DNA from: Chloroflexota bacterium
GTDB lineage: Bacteria > Chloroflexota > Anaerolineae > 4572-78 > J111
DNA: 9,155 bases
Direction: 5' to 3'
Assembly (NCBI GenBank): GCA_003694775.1
Contig: RFJV01000227.1
Span: forward strand, 1 to 9,155
This document shows, in pieces, positions 1-6,397 of this stretch. Below the pieces are notes generated by a model, which saw nothing but the letters and a program-made list of their open reading frames with translations, was not told the origin of the DNA and did not search any database. A program made the translations under genes and the position numbers. Numbering within the stretch: the stretch's first letter is position 1; every line of letters begins with the position of its first letter.

Positions 1-870
1 CTAGAAAAGCACGTTCGCCAGTTTGCGGCGGTACTGGCGGGTCAGTTCCTCTTCCTCGCCGATGAGATTGAACAGGGCCAGCATAGCCTTGCGCGCCCCA
101 TCATCGTTGTACTTGCGGTCGCGGCGCACCACCTCCAGAAATTCATCCAGGGCCTCGATGTACCGCTCCTCGGTTGCCAGCAGGCAGGCCAGGGCGTAAC
201 GGCTGGCAACATCGTTGGGGTCGGCGGTGATTTTGGCCCGCAGTTCCGGCTCGGTGTGTCCCGCGGCGAACTGGCGGAACTCCGCAGTGGCAATCAGCGA
301 GTCTGCGACCTGCCGCTCGCGACTGCCCGGCGGAATCTTTTCCAGCAGGGCCTTGCCTTCCTCGATGCGGCCCTGCTTCAGCAAAGTTCGCCCCAGGCCG
401 ACCATCGCCGGGTAGTGGTCCGGTTCTTCCTGGAGCGCGGCCTTGTAGTTTGTCTCGGCCATTGCCAGCTGACCGGCCTGCTCCCAGTCGAATCCCTGCC
501 GGGCCAGCAGGTCGGCTTTGGACGGCAGAAGCCGGTCGATAAACTGGCGTACCTGCGGTTCGGGCAAGGCGCCGGTAAACTGGGCCACCATCTTGCCGTT
601 CATAAAAGCCTTAACCGCGGGAATACCCTGAATGCCCAACTGCATCGCCACACCGGGATTGCGGTCCACATCCATTTTTGCCAGAATGAACTGCCCGCCG
701 TACTCAACGGCCAGCTTTTCCAGTACCGGCCCCAGCATCCGGCACGGACCGCACCATTCGGCCCAAAAATCTACCACCACCGGGACCTGTTTGGAGCGTT
801 CCAGAACTTCTGCGGCAAAGGTCTGGTCGGTTACATCGATAATGAAGTTTCGGGTGGTTGCTTGCATCAT
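1..870 (-). CDS. cnoX: Thioredoxin-TPR co-chaperone, CnoX/YbbN type
   Basis: A 289-residue protein. Residues 1-115 are a thioredoxin fold with the active site W39-C40-G41-P42-C43 and the usual cis-proline (I83-P84). Residues about 120-289 are TPR-like helices ending in the ALFNLIG / YRRKLANVLF tail typical of YbbN/CnoX. CnoX proteins are cytosolic chaperedoxins that hold unfolding proteins during oxidative stress and pass them to GroEL or DnaK. Both active-site cysteines are intact here, so real thiol-disulfide activity is likely, unlike E. coli YbbN, which lacks the CxxC. I chose ATG 870 because GGGAG (880-876) lies 5 nt upstream; the in-frame TTG at 882 overlaps that ribosome binding site. 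The gene is last in a run of four minus-strand genes, 36 nt after the M20 stop. The stop codon (3-1) is at the window edge, so no terminator can be seen. Confidence 0.93.
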   Translation of the reverse strand: MMQATTRNFIIDVTDQTFAAEVLERSKQVPVVVDFWAEWCGPCRMLGPVLEKLAVEYGGQFILAKMDVDRNPGVAMQLGIQGIPAVKAFMNGKMVAQFTGALPEPQVRQFIDRLLPSKADLLARQGFDWEQAGQLAMAETNYKAALQEEPDHYPAMVGLGRTLLKQGRIEEGKALLEKIPPGSRERQVADSLIATAEFRQFAAGHTEPELRAKITADPNDVASRYALACLLATEERYIEALDEFLEVVRRDRKYNDDGARKAMLALFNLIGEEEELTRQYRRKLANVLF

Positions 871-906
871 TTTATCTCCCAATCTCTAATCTCCAATCTC
901 CAATCT
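871..906 (-). repeat. Heptamer repeat spacer (AGATTGG units)
   Basis: Read on the minus strand, the whole spacer between the M20 stop and the cnoX start splits into AGATTGG, AGATTGG, AGATTAG, AGATTGG, one extra G, and AGATAAA. The run starts directly after the TAG stop (909-907), and degenerate units can be traced back into the last codons of the M20 gene (to about 930). The final GGGAG serves as the Shine-Dalgarno of cnoX. Similar units occur at about 2203-2231. Confidence 0.85.
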
Positions 907-2109
907 CTACTTCCCATCCCCCAATTTCCAGTCTCCGCGCAAGAATCGCCGGGCTGTTTCGGCCAGCACTGCCGCGCCGATGGGGAGCACGTCTTCATTG
1001 ATGTCAAAAATATTGGTGTGGTGACTGCGCACCACGCCATCGGGAATGGCCGCGCCGACCATTATCATCGCCCCTGGTGCTTGCTGGCACATATAGGCAA
1101 AATCTTCGGCCCCCATCCCCATTGGCTCCTGGGTAACGGCTTGGGGGCCGACCACCTCGCCGGCCACTTCAGACAGCCAGCCGGTTACGGTGGGGTCGTT
1201 CCAGCCGGCGGGGTAGCCGCGCTGGATTTCCAGCCGGAAATCCCCGCCCAGCGGACGGACGACCTCCAGCGCCCGCTCCACTTCCTCAATCAGCAGTTCC
1301 CGCACCTGGGGGTCAAAACTGCGCAGGGTTCCGTGCAGGTAGACCTCCGGCGGAATAACGTTGCTGGCCGTGCCGGCGTGCACCTGTCCCAGGCTGACCA
1401 CCGCCGGCTTCATCGGGTCTACGCGGCGGGCCACAATGCCGTGCAGGGCTATCAGCACCGGAGCCAGCATCCAGATGGGGTCACGGCCTTCGTGGGGATA
1501 CGCGCCGTGACCGCCGTCGCCGAGAATCCAGGCTTCAAAGGTATCCACCGCGGCGGAACTCCAGCCCGGTTTGGCTTTGATGACGCCCAACGGCGCGGTC
1601 GCTTCCACGTGCAGGGCAATGACCGCATCCACCCCGTCGAGCGCGCCGTCGGCAATCATCCGCGGCGCGCCGCTCAGGCCCTCTTCGTCCGCGTTTTCTT
1701 CCGATGGCTGGAAAAGCAGACGCACCCGGCCCCGCAGGTTATCGCGGGCAAAACTTTCCTTGAGCAGATGGGCCACGCCCAGCAGAATGGCGGTGTGCGC
1801 GTCGTGGCCGCAGGCATGCATCACTCCTTCATTAACCGAGGCGTATTCGGCTCCGGTTTCTTCCGTGATGGGCAGGGCATCCATATCGGCCCGGATGGCA
1901 ATGGTTGGCCCGTCAGCGGACCCCATTTCGGCCACCACGCCGGTTTTGCCCACTCCGGTGCGGATAGACCAGCCGCCAATTTCCTGCAGAGTATCCGCCA
2001 CCAGTTGGGCAGTGCGAAATTCCTGAAAACTCAATTCCGGATGTTGGTGAATATCTCGCCGCAAACGAACCAGTTCAGGTTGCAAGGCTCTGGCTTCTGA
2101 TAACATCAT
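907..2109 (-). CDS. M20 family metallo-amidohydrolase (N-acyl-amino-acid hydrolase type)
   Basis: A 400-residue protein, normal length for the M20D amidohydrolase group (hippurate, N-acetyl-amino-acid, IAA-conjugate hydrolases). Visible family motifs are RRDIHQHPELSFQE (17-30), IRADMDALP (72-80), HACGHDAH with metal ligands C100 and H102 (98-105), QPSEE with E137/E138 (134-138), H167 in LHV, a dimerisation-domain GHGAYPHEGRDP (200-211), GAEDFAYM (333-340) and SHHTNIFD with H363/H364 (362-369). It should be a cytosolic two-metal enzyme cleaving an N-acyl or amide bond from an amino acid; the exact substrate cannot be read from the sequence. There is no signal peptide. Two adjacent ATGs (2109, 2106) follow GGAG (2118-2115), giving a 5-nt spacing for the first. 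It lies 122 nt after the HAD gene and 36 nt before cnoX, so co-transcription is plausible. Confidence 0.93.
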   Translation of the reverse strand: MMLSEARALQPELVRLRRDIHQHPELSFQEFRTAQLVADTLQEIGGWSIRTGVGKTGVVAEMGSADGPTIAIRADMDALPITEETGAEYASVNEGVMHACGHDAHTAILLGVAHLLKESFARDNLRGRVRLLFQPSEENADEEGLSGAPRMIADGALDGVDAVIALHVEATAPLGVIKAKPGWSSAAVDTFEAWILGDGGHGAYPHEGRDPIWMLAPVLIALHGIVARRVDPMKPAVVSLGQVHAGTASNVIPPEVYLHGTLRSFDPQVRELLIEEVERALEVVRPLGGDFRLEIQRGYPAGWNDPTVTGWLSEVAGEVVGPQAVTQEPMGMGAEDFAYMCQQAPGAMIMVGAAIPDGVVRSHHTNIFDINEDVLPIGAAVLAETARRFLRGDWKLGDGK

Positions 2110-2231
2110 CTCATCTCCAAAAATAGTTTGGGAGTTTGTTAGTTGGAGAGTTGGTTAGTTTGGGAGTTCTACTCCTCACCCTCTCCCCTTGTCTCCCCGT
2201 CTCCAATCTCCAATCTCCAATCCCCTAATCT
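2110..2231 (-). repeat. Composite short-repeat region between HAD and M20 genes
   Basis: On the minus strand this gap reads as three blocks. First come AGATTGG-type heptamers (about 2231-2203), starting directly after the HAD stop. Next is a GGGGAGACAAGG block leading to a small hairpin, GGAGT-AGA-ACTCC (2175-2163). Last are AACTAACC / AACTCTCC / AACTCCC units (to about 2126), followed by TTTTTGGAG, which gives the M20 ribosome binding site. The block order matches the region upstream of the gene at 4691. I see no convincing promoter here, and the hairpin (5-bp stem, no U-run) is too weak to call a terminator. Confidence 0.75.
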
Positions 2232-2987
2232 CTAATCACCATTCTCCCACTGTCGCAGCAACCGGGCCAATTCCGTATGGCGCCGGATAACGGCATCGGG
2301 GTTGACCCCCTGCGCCGGTGTATCCGCCGCGGCGACCCATTCTTCCTGGTTGACGCCGGTGTACTGCACCCCCCGCATACCGACTCCCTTTGCGCCGGCA
2401 ATATCGGTGCGGAGCAGGTCGCCCACGTGGACGGCCTCTGCCGGCTCTACCCCCAGGGCGCGCAGGGTCGACAGGAACGCATCCGGGTGGGGCTTACTGC
2501 GGCCCAGCTCGTCGGAAAAGGTCAGGTGGTCAAAATAGGGCAGAATGCCGTCCCTGGCCATCAGCTCGCGCAGAACCCAGCCGGGGGTCAGGCCGGTATC
2601 GGAAATGACCGCCAGCCGGTAGGTCCGGGCCAGTTGGGGCAGGGCTTCCGCCGCGTCGGGGACCAGGGTGGGCAGGTCTTCGTAAACGCTGGTTGCCAGC
2701 CGGTGCTGTATTTCGCTCCGGTCTGCCGCGGGGAGCGGCAGGTGCAGTTCGGCCAGCATAATTTCCAGCCATTCATCGGTGGTCAGGGTGCGGTACTCTT
2801 CCATCCAGACGCGCGTCCACGTTTTCCGGGCGACCCGCACCGCGGCCTGCACGGCCTCCATTGTCAGGCTGACCCCCGCCCGCTGTTCCACCATCTGCTG
2901 TAGCTCCCGCAGGCGGCGGTGCCTGTCAACCGGATTGCTGGTGTAGAGGGTGGCCCAGAAGTCGAAGGTGATGGCTTTAATGGACAA
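2232..2987 (-). CDS. HAD-superfamily hydrolase, subfamily IA
   Basis: A 251-residue protein with the four HAD motifs: I, D9-F-W-A-T13; II, VISDTG with S129; III, GRSKPHPDAF with K165; IV, VGDLLRTD with D190 and D195. An alpha-helical cap lies at about 20-110. The family covers cytosolic phosphatases and dehalogenases; the C-terminal AVHVGDL..DI.GA is typical of HAD-IA phosphatases. The second motif-I Asp, usually the acid/base of phosphatases, is Trp (W11). The start is taken as TTG 2987 because a near-perfect AAGGAGG (3000-2994) lies 6 nt upstream and residue 1 falls just before the first beta strand. In-frame codons further upstream only read through purB in another frame. It overlaps the purB end by 11 nt, so it is translationally coupled to purB. 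The substrate is unknown; a nucleotide or sugar phosphate is a guess from context. Confidence 0.88.
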   Translation of the reverse strand: MSIKAITFDFWATLYTSNPVDRHRRLRELQQMVEQRAGVSLTMEAVQAAVRVARKTWTRVWMEEYRTLTTDEWLEIMLAELHLPLPAADRSEIQHRLATSVYEDLPTLVPDAAEALPQLARTYRLAVISDTGLTPGWVLRELMARDGILPYFDHLTFSDELGRSKPHPDAFLSTLRALGVEPAEAVHVGDLLRTDIAGAKGVGMRGVQYTGVNQEEWVAAADTPAQGVNPDAVIRRHTELARLLRQWENGD

Positions 2988-4401
2988 GCAAGGCCTCCTT
3001 GATTTGCCGGGCCAGGTGACGTGCCCGCGCCGGCGCGTCGCCCACATACTGGCCGGCGTCCAGCAGGGCCAGCACCTGCTCCGGCGAAAGGTAGCGGGTG
3101 ATGTACTCGTCGGCGGTGAGGCGGTGGGGCAGGGAGTTTTCCTGTCCCCCGGCGATGTCGGCCCAGGCGGCCAGGCTGTGTTCGCGAATGCGCTCGTGCA
3201 GGGCCTGCCGGTCTGCGCCGGCACGGGCCGCGGCCATCATCACCCGCTCGGTGGCGGCAAACAGACCGAACTTCTGCAGGTTGCGGGCCAGGGCGTTTTC
3301 GTCGACCCGCAGGTCGCGGATGAGCCGGTGGCCGCGGCGCAGAATTTCGTCCACGGCCAGGAAGGCCGCGGGCAGGATTTCGCGGCGGTTGGCCGAATCG
3401 TCCAGGGTGCGCTCCAGCAGGGAGTGGGCCGCGTTGTCCCAGGCGGTGCGGGGCAAACCGGCCACAAAGCGGGCCAGGCTGTCGATATTTTCTGCATTGA
3501 TGGGGTTGCGTTTGAACGGCATGGCGCTGGAGCCAACCTGTTTGCGGCCAAACGGCTCGGCCCATTCGCCCAGGGTAGGGGCCTGGAGCAGGCGCAGGTC
3601 GAAGGCAAATTTGTACAGCGACCCGGCCAGCCCGGCCAGGGCATTGAGGACCAGCCAGTCCTGCTTGCGCGGGTAGGTTTGGGTAGCCACGGGGAACGGT
3701 TCCAGCCCGATAGCGGCCATCACCCGTGCTTCCAGGCGGGCCGCAGTCCACGGTTCGCCGTCCGGGGCGGCGGTGGAGAGCAGTTCCTGGTAGGCCGCGG
3801 CAGTGCCGACCGCGCCTTTGAATCCCTTGCCCCGGATGCCGTTCCGCACCCGGCGCAGTTCGGCCAGGTCGGTCAGCAGGTCGAAGCCGTATTGGGCCAG
3901 GCGGTAGCCCAGCGTGGTCGGTTCTGCCGGCTGGAGGTGGGTAAAGGCGATAATGGGCGTATCGGCCCAGCGTTCAATCTGGCCGGCCAAATCGGCCAGC
4001 AGGTCCGACAGGCGGGTCAGCACCAGGTCCAGGCTTTCGCGCAGGCGCAGGGCATCGGTGTTGTCTTCGATGTCCATAGAGGTGGCGCCCAGATGGATGA
4101 TGCCCCCGCCGACGGGGCACTGCTCGGCAAAAGTTTTGACCTCAGCCATCAGGTCGTGATGAATTTCGGCTTCAATCTGATGGGCGCGGTCGATGTCAAT
4201 ATCATCCGCGTGGGCGCGCAGGTCGTCTACCTGAGCCTGGGTGACCAGCCCTGCTTCCTGCTGGGCCTGAGCCAGGGCCACCCACAGCCGCCGCCACAGC
4301 CGGCGCTTGTGGGTTTCGCTCCAAATCCGGCGCATTTCGTCGCTTCCGTAGCGCCAGGTGAACGGTGACAGATAGGTTTGATGGTTGTACATTTCGGCCA
4401 T
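2977..4401 (-). CDS. purB: Adenylosuccinate lyase
   Basis: PurB splits adenylosuccinate to AMP + fumarate and SAICAR to AICAR + fumarate in purine synthesis, as a cytosolic homotetramer. The 474-residue length is normal. Fumarase/aspartase-superfamily signatures are in order: GATSMDIEDN (105-114), THLQPAEPTT (154-163, with the likely acid His155), and the signature loop GSSAMPFKRNP (290-300) that carries the catalytic serine. The TQTYPRKQDW stretch around residue 235-245 fits the PurB/ADSL branch better than argininosuccinate lyase or fumarase. ATG 4401 lies only 6 nt downstream of a strong -10, so the mRNA may be leaderless; ATG 4392 is an alternative start. It is the first gene of a leftward set with the HAD gene overlapping its end. 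Confidence 0.95.
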   Translation of the reverse strand: MAEMYNHQTYLSPFTWRYGSDEMRRIWSETHKRRLWRRLWVALAQAQQEAGLVTQAQVDDLRAHADDIDIDRAHQIEAEIHHDLMAEVKTFAEQCPVGGGIIHLGATSMDIEDNTDALRLRESLDLVLTRLSDLLADLAGQIERWADTPIIAFTHLQPAEPTTLGYRLAQYGFDLLTDLAELRRVRNGIRGKGFKGAVGTAAAYQELLSTAAPDGEPWTAARLEARVMAAIGLEPFPVATQTYPRKQDWLVLNALAGLAGSLYKFAFDLRLLQAPTLGEWAEPFGRKQVGSSAMPFKRNPINAENIDSLARFVAGLPRTAWDNAAHSLLERTLDDSANRREILPAAFLAVDEILRRGHRLIRDLRVDENALARNLQKFGLFAATERVMMAAARAGADRQALHERIREHSLAAWADIAGGQENSLPHRLTADEYITRYLSPEQVLALLDAGQYVGDAPARARHLARQIKEALLVH

Positions 4402-4407
4402 TCTTCA

Positions 4408-4436
4408 AGTATAGCACGGCGGCATAAGCCGGGCAA
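4408..4436 (-). promoter_or_regulatory. purB promoter (sigma-70 type, extended -10)
   Basis: On the minus strand: -35 TTGCCC (4436-4431), a 17-bp spacer, and -10 TATACT (4413-4408), preceded by TGC as an extended -10. The predicted start of transcription is A4401 or A4402, at or one base before the purB ATG. Confidence 0.7.
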
Positions 4437-4467
4437 AGTGATTGAGAGGGTGCAGACCTGCCGGCGA

Positions 4468-4496
4468 TTGACGCGAATTCAGGTTGCTGTTAGAAT
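4468..4496 (+). promoter_or_regulatory. Promoter for the RmlC-like gene (sigma-70 type, extended -10)
   Basis: On the plus strand: -35 TTGACG (4468-4473), a 17-bp spacer, and -10 TAGAAT (4491-4496), preceded by TGT as an extended -10. It is divergent from the purB promoter, with 31 bp between the two -35 boxes. Transcription would start near 4503, giving an untranslated leader of about 188 nt made almost entirely of short repeats. Confidence 0.7.
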
Positions 4497-4533
4497 GGGG
4501 AAAACTGGGGGACAAGGGGAGGGGGAGATGGGG
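4497..4533 (+). other. G-rich tract with G-quadruplex potential
   Basis: Five runs of four or more G occur on the non-template strand: 4497-4500, 4507-4511, 4516-4519, 4521-4525 and 4530-4533. They are separated by 6, 4, 1 and 4 bases. This satisfies the usual G4 pattern and starts directly after the -10 box, so most runs would also be in the 5' end of the transcript. Confidence 0.6.
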
Positions 4534-4595
4534 AGACAAGGAGACAAGGAGACAGGGAGACAAGGAGACAGGGAGACAGGGAGACAGGGAGACAA
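4532..4595 (+). repeat. Eight tandem octamers GGAGACAR
   Basis: Eight uninterrupted 8-bp units starting at 4532, 4540, 4548, 4556, 4564, 4572, 4580 and 4588. Only the last base varies (A,A,G,A,G,G,G,A). They are followed by GGTGAGGG and the small hairpin GGGGG-TGAAC-TCCCC (4601-4615). The array lies in the predicted leader of the RmlC-like gene. Copy-number change would alter leader length in 8-nt steps. Confidence 0.9.
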
Positions 4596-4607
4596 GGTGA
4601 GGGGGTG

Positions 4608-4679
4608 AACTCCCCAACTAACAAACTCTCCAACTCTCCAACTCCCCAACTCCCCAACTAACAAACTAACCAACTCACC
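4608..4679 (+). repeat. AACTCCCC-type short tandem repeats
   Basis: Nine units of 7-9 bp without gaps: AACTCCCC, AACTAAC, AAACTCTCC, AACTCTCC, AACTCCCC, AACTCCCC, AACTAAC, AAACTAACC, AACTCACC. The array ends right before the ribosome binding site AGGA (4680-4683) of the gene at 4691. The same unit types occur on the opposite strand at about 2126-2168, again just 5' of a gene. Confidence 0.88.
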
Positions 4680-4690
4680 AGGAAACTGCT

Positions 4691-5230
4691 ATGCCTCAAA
4701 TTCAAGAATCTTCGCTGATAAAAGATGTGCTGATAGTTACCCTCAAGCCTTTTGCCGACGAGCGGGGGCGTTTTATGGAGACCTTCCGCAAGGAGTGGTT
4801 TCCTCAGCGCAGTTGGGAAATTGTGCAGACGAACCGGTCGGACTCGAAGGCCGGCGTCCTGCGGGGTCTGCATTATCATTTCAAGCAGGTAGACTACTGG
4901 TACGTGGTCAACGGCAGAATTCGGGCCGGGCTGTGCGACCTGCGGCCCGGTTCGCCGACCTATATGGCCGTGCAGACAGTTGAGATGGGGGAGGAAAATC
5001 AGGTAGGGCTGTTCATTCCGGTGGGGGTGGCGCATGGTTTTGTGGCCCTGACCGATGCCACGCTGACCTACCTGGTGGACAACTACTACGATGGGGCAGA
5101 CGAGTACGGCGTGGCCTGGAACGACCCGGACATTGCCCTGCCCTGGGGGGTGGATGCGCCGGTGCTTTCGGCGCGGGATGCCGCCAACCCGCGCCTGCGC
5201 GATATTCCGCCAGAAAAATTACCCCGTTGA
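4691..5230 (+). CDS. RmlC-like dTDP-4-dehydrorhamnose 3,5-epimerase family protein
   Basis: A 179-residue cupin of normal RmlC length. RmlC inverts C3 and C5 of dTDP-4-keto-6-deoxyglucose on the way to dTDP-rhamnose. Family features are FADERGRFMETF (21-32), VLRGLHY (56-62, catalytic His61), DLRPGSPTY (83-91), IPVGVAHGF (109-117), TYLVDNYY with the likely catalytic Tyr127, WNDP (143-146) and LSARDAA with Asp163, matching the His-Asp dyad of the family. The segment after the histidine reads KQVDYWYVVNG. Aligned by eye to E. coli RmlC, it is about three residues shorter, and the conserved active-site Lys falls on Asp68. So the fold is clear but the exact reaction is not. No other rhamnose-pathway gene is in the window. 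The ATG has AGGA 7 nt upstream. Expression is from the promoter at 4468-4496. Confidence 0.85.
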   Translation: MPQIQESSLIKDVLIVTLKPFADERGRFMETFRKEWFPQRSWEIVQTNRSDSKAGVLRGLHYHFKQVDYWYVVNGRIRAGLCDLRPGSPTYMAVQTVEMGEENQVGLFIPVGVAHGFVALTDATLTYLVDNYYDGADEYGVAWNDPDIALPWGVDAPVLSARDAANPRLRDIPPEKLPR

Positions 5231-5234
5231 TGCA

Positions 5235-5265
5235 AGTAGAGGCGGGACTGAGACCCGCCTCTACT
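5235..5265. terminator. Hairpin terminator between convergent genes
   Basis: A perfect 12-bp stem (5235-5246 with 5254-5265, arm AGTAGAGGCGGG) and a 7-nt loop lie 4 bp after the stop of the RmlC-like gene and 12 bp before the stop of the opposing gene. The plus-strand 3' side is only T-rich (GTGTTTATTATTT), not a clean U-run. It is best seen as a shared terminator or transcript-stabilising hairpin. Confidence 0.65.
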
Positions 5266-5277
5266 CCGTTGTGTTTA

Positions 5278-6345
5278 TTATTTCAACCCGATGGCCCGGT
5301 AAAGCTGGTCGAAGTCCATCGATTTACTGAGCAATTCCTCAAAGAGGGTCACTTTTTCCATCTGGCGGATGCGGGTCTTGCCAAAGAACCGCTCCACTTT
5401 TTCCACGGTAGTAAAAGTATCGTCCGGACCGAGGATGATAGCCACTCCCCGCTCCGCGGCTTTGGCTTCAATCATGGGGTTGGGCCGCACGTTGCCGGTG
5501 AGGATGAGGGCCTTGGTCGAAGTTTCCAGCGCGGCCAGCTGGATGTCGGGCCGGTCGCCGCCGACGATGACGGCCTTGTTGGTGACCCGGCGGAAGTAGT
5601 TGAGCGCGTGCTCCACATTCATCGCCGAGACCATCACGTTTTCTACCAGCTCATCGCCGCAGTCGCCGCAGAGAAGTTCCCCGCCGATGGCTTCCACAAT
5701 GTCGCTGACGCTGATAGCCCCCAGCACCCGCTCGTGGGGCAGAACGGCCAGCACGGGGACGTCCTGCTTCAGCAGGTAGGGCTGAACTTTCTTGGATACA
5801 AAATCCAGCCGGTTGCGGGGCACACTGTTGATAATCACCCCGACCATCCGGTCGCCCATGCGCTTTTGTGCCATCAGGGCGTCGTCTACGGTTTGCAGGT
5901 CATCCTGGTAGCCTATCACCGTGACCACGCGGGCATCGAGCAGTTCCACCGTTTCCGGCGGGGAGAGATGCACAATGTAGCCCTCGCGGAAGTTGTTGCT
6001 TCCTTCCATCACCACAATGTCCTTACCCTGGGCTGCGGTATCCGCGGCCTGTTTGACCATGTCGCGGTAGTCGCTTTCTTCCGTGGTGAGGACATGCTCC
6101 ATTTGCTGTTGGGTCAGCACCACGGGGGCCAGCGTGTCGAGTGATTCCGGGAGTTTGAAGGCTTCTTTGACAAACCGGGCGTCCTCGTCGATACTGCTTT
6201 TTGCCAGCACGCGGGCCGCACTGCTGAACGGTTTGAGATAGCCAACTTTGAAGCCATCCTTCTGCAGCCGGTGCATCAAGGCTACACAGATGGCGCTTTT
6301 GCCCGAAAAGTTTTGCGTCGATGGGATGTATAATTTGATTGCCAT
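5278..6345 (-). CDS. Stand-alone Pta N-terminal-like protein (P-loop AAA_26 + DRTGG)
   Basis: A 355-residue protein matching the N-terminal half of long bacterial phosphate acetyltransferase. Residues 1-200 are a BioD-like P-loop NTPase domain with a variant Walker A, QNFSGKS (K16, S17). Residues about 215-320 form a DRTGG-type domain (VGGDRPDIQLAAL ... ALILTGNVRPNP). The catalytic PTA_PTB domain is absent, so it should not itself make acetyl phosphate. In full-length Pta this region binds nucleotide/NADH-type effectors and tunes activity. A sensing or regulatory role for the neighbouring acyl-CoA ligase is inferred from context. ATG 6345 has AGGAG (6358-6354) at 8 nt. It lies 52 nt after the ligase stop and is almost certainly the second gene of that operon. 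The stop at 5280-5278 faces the shared hairpin. Confidence 0.85.
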   Translation of the reverse strand: MAIKLYIPSTQNFSGKSAICVALMHRLQKDGFKVGYLKPFSSAARVLAKSSIDEDARFVKEAFKLPESLDTLAPVVLTQQQMEHVLTTEESDYRDMVKQAADTAAQGKDIVVMEGSNNFREGYIVHLSPPETVELLDARVVTVIGYQDDLQTVDDALMAQKRMGDRMVGVIINSVPRNRLDFVSKKVQPYLLKQDVPVLAVLPHERVLGAISVSDIVEAIGGELLCGDCGDELVENVMVSAMNVEHALNYFRRVTNKAVIVGGDRPDIQLAALETSTKALILTGNVRPNPMIEAKAAERGVAIILGPDDTFTTVEKVERFFGKTRIRQMEKVTLFEELLSKSMDFDQLYRAIGLK

Positions 6346-6397
6346 TTCCTTAACTCCTAGAAGTAACGTTAGTAATCGCCGCCTTGACCGGCTGATT

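Noticed and set aside
256..2100. Long open plus-strand frame opposite cnoX and the M20 gene
   Set aside because: It is antisense to two genes with clear family motifs, has no motif or ribosome binding site of its own, and reflects GC-rich codon use.
2988..3224. N-terminal extension of the HAD gene to 3224
   Set aside because: The extra residues are Pro/Thr/Ser-rich reading through purB in another frame, and a strong ribosome binding site lies just before TTG 2987.
2950..4368. Long open plus-strand frame opposite purB
   Set aside because: Its composition is that of a codon-shadow; purB on the other strand has full catalytic signatures.
4452..4461. GCAG-AC-CTGC inverted repeat midway between the divergent promoters, as a shared operator
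   Set aside because: Arms of only 4 bp are expected often by chance, with no supporting second site.
4378..4673. Small frames translating the GGAGACAR and AACTCCCC repeats
   Set aside because: Low-complexity products of short tandem repeats inside a promoter and leader region.
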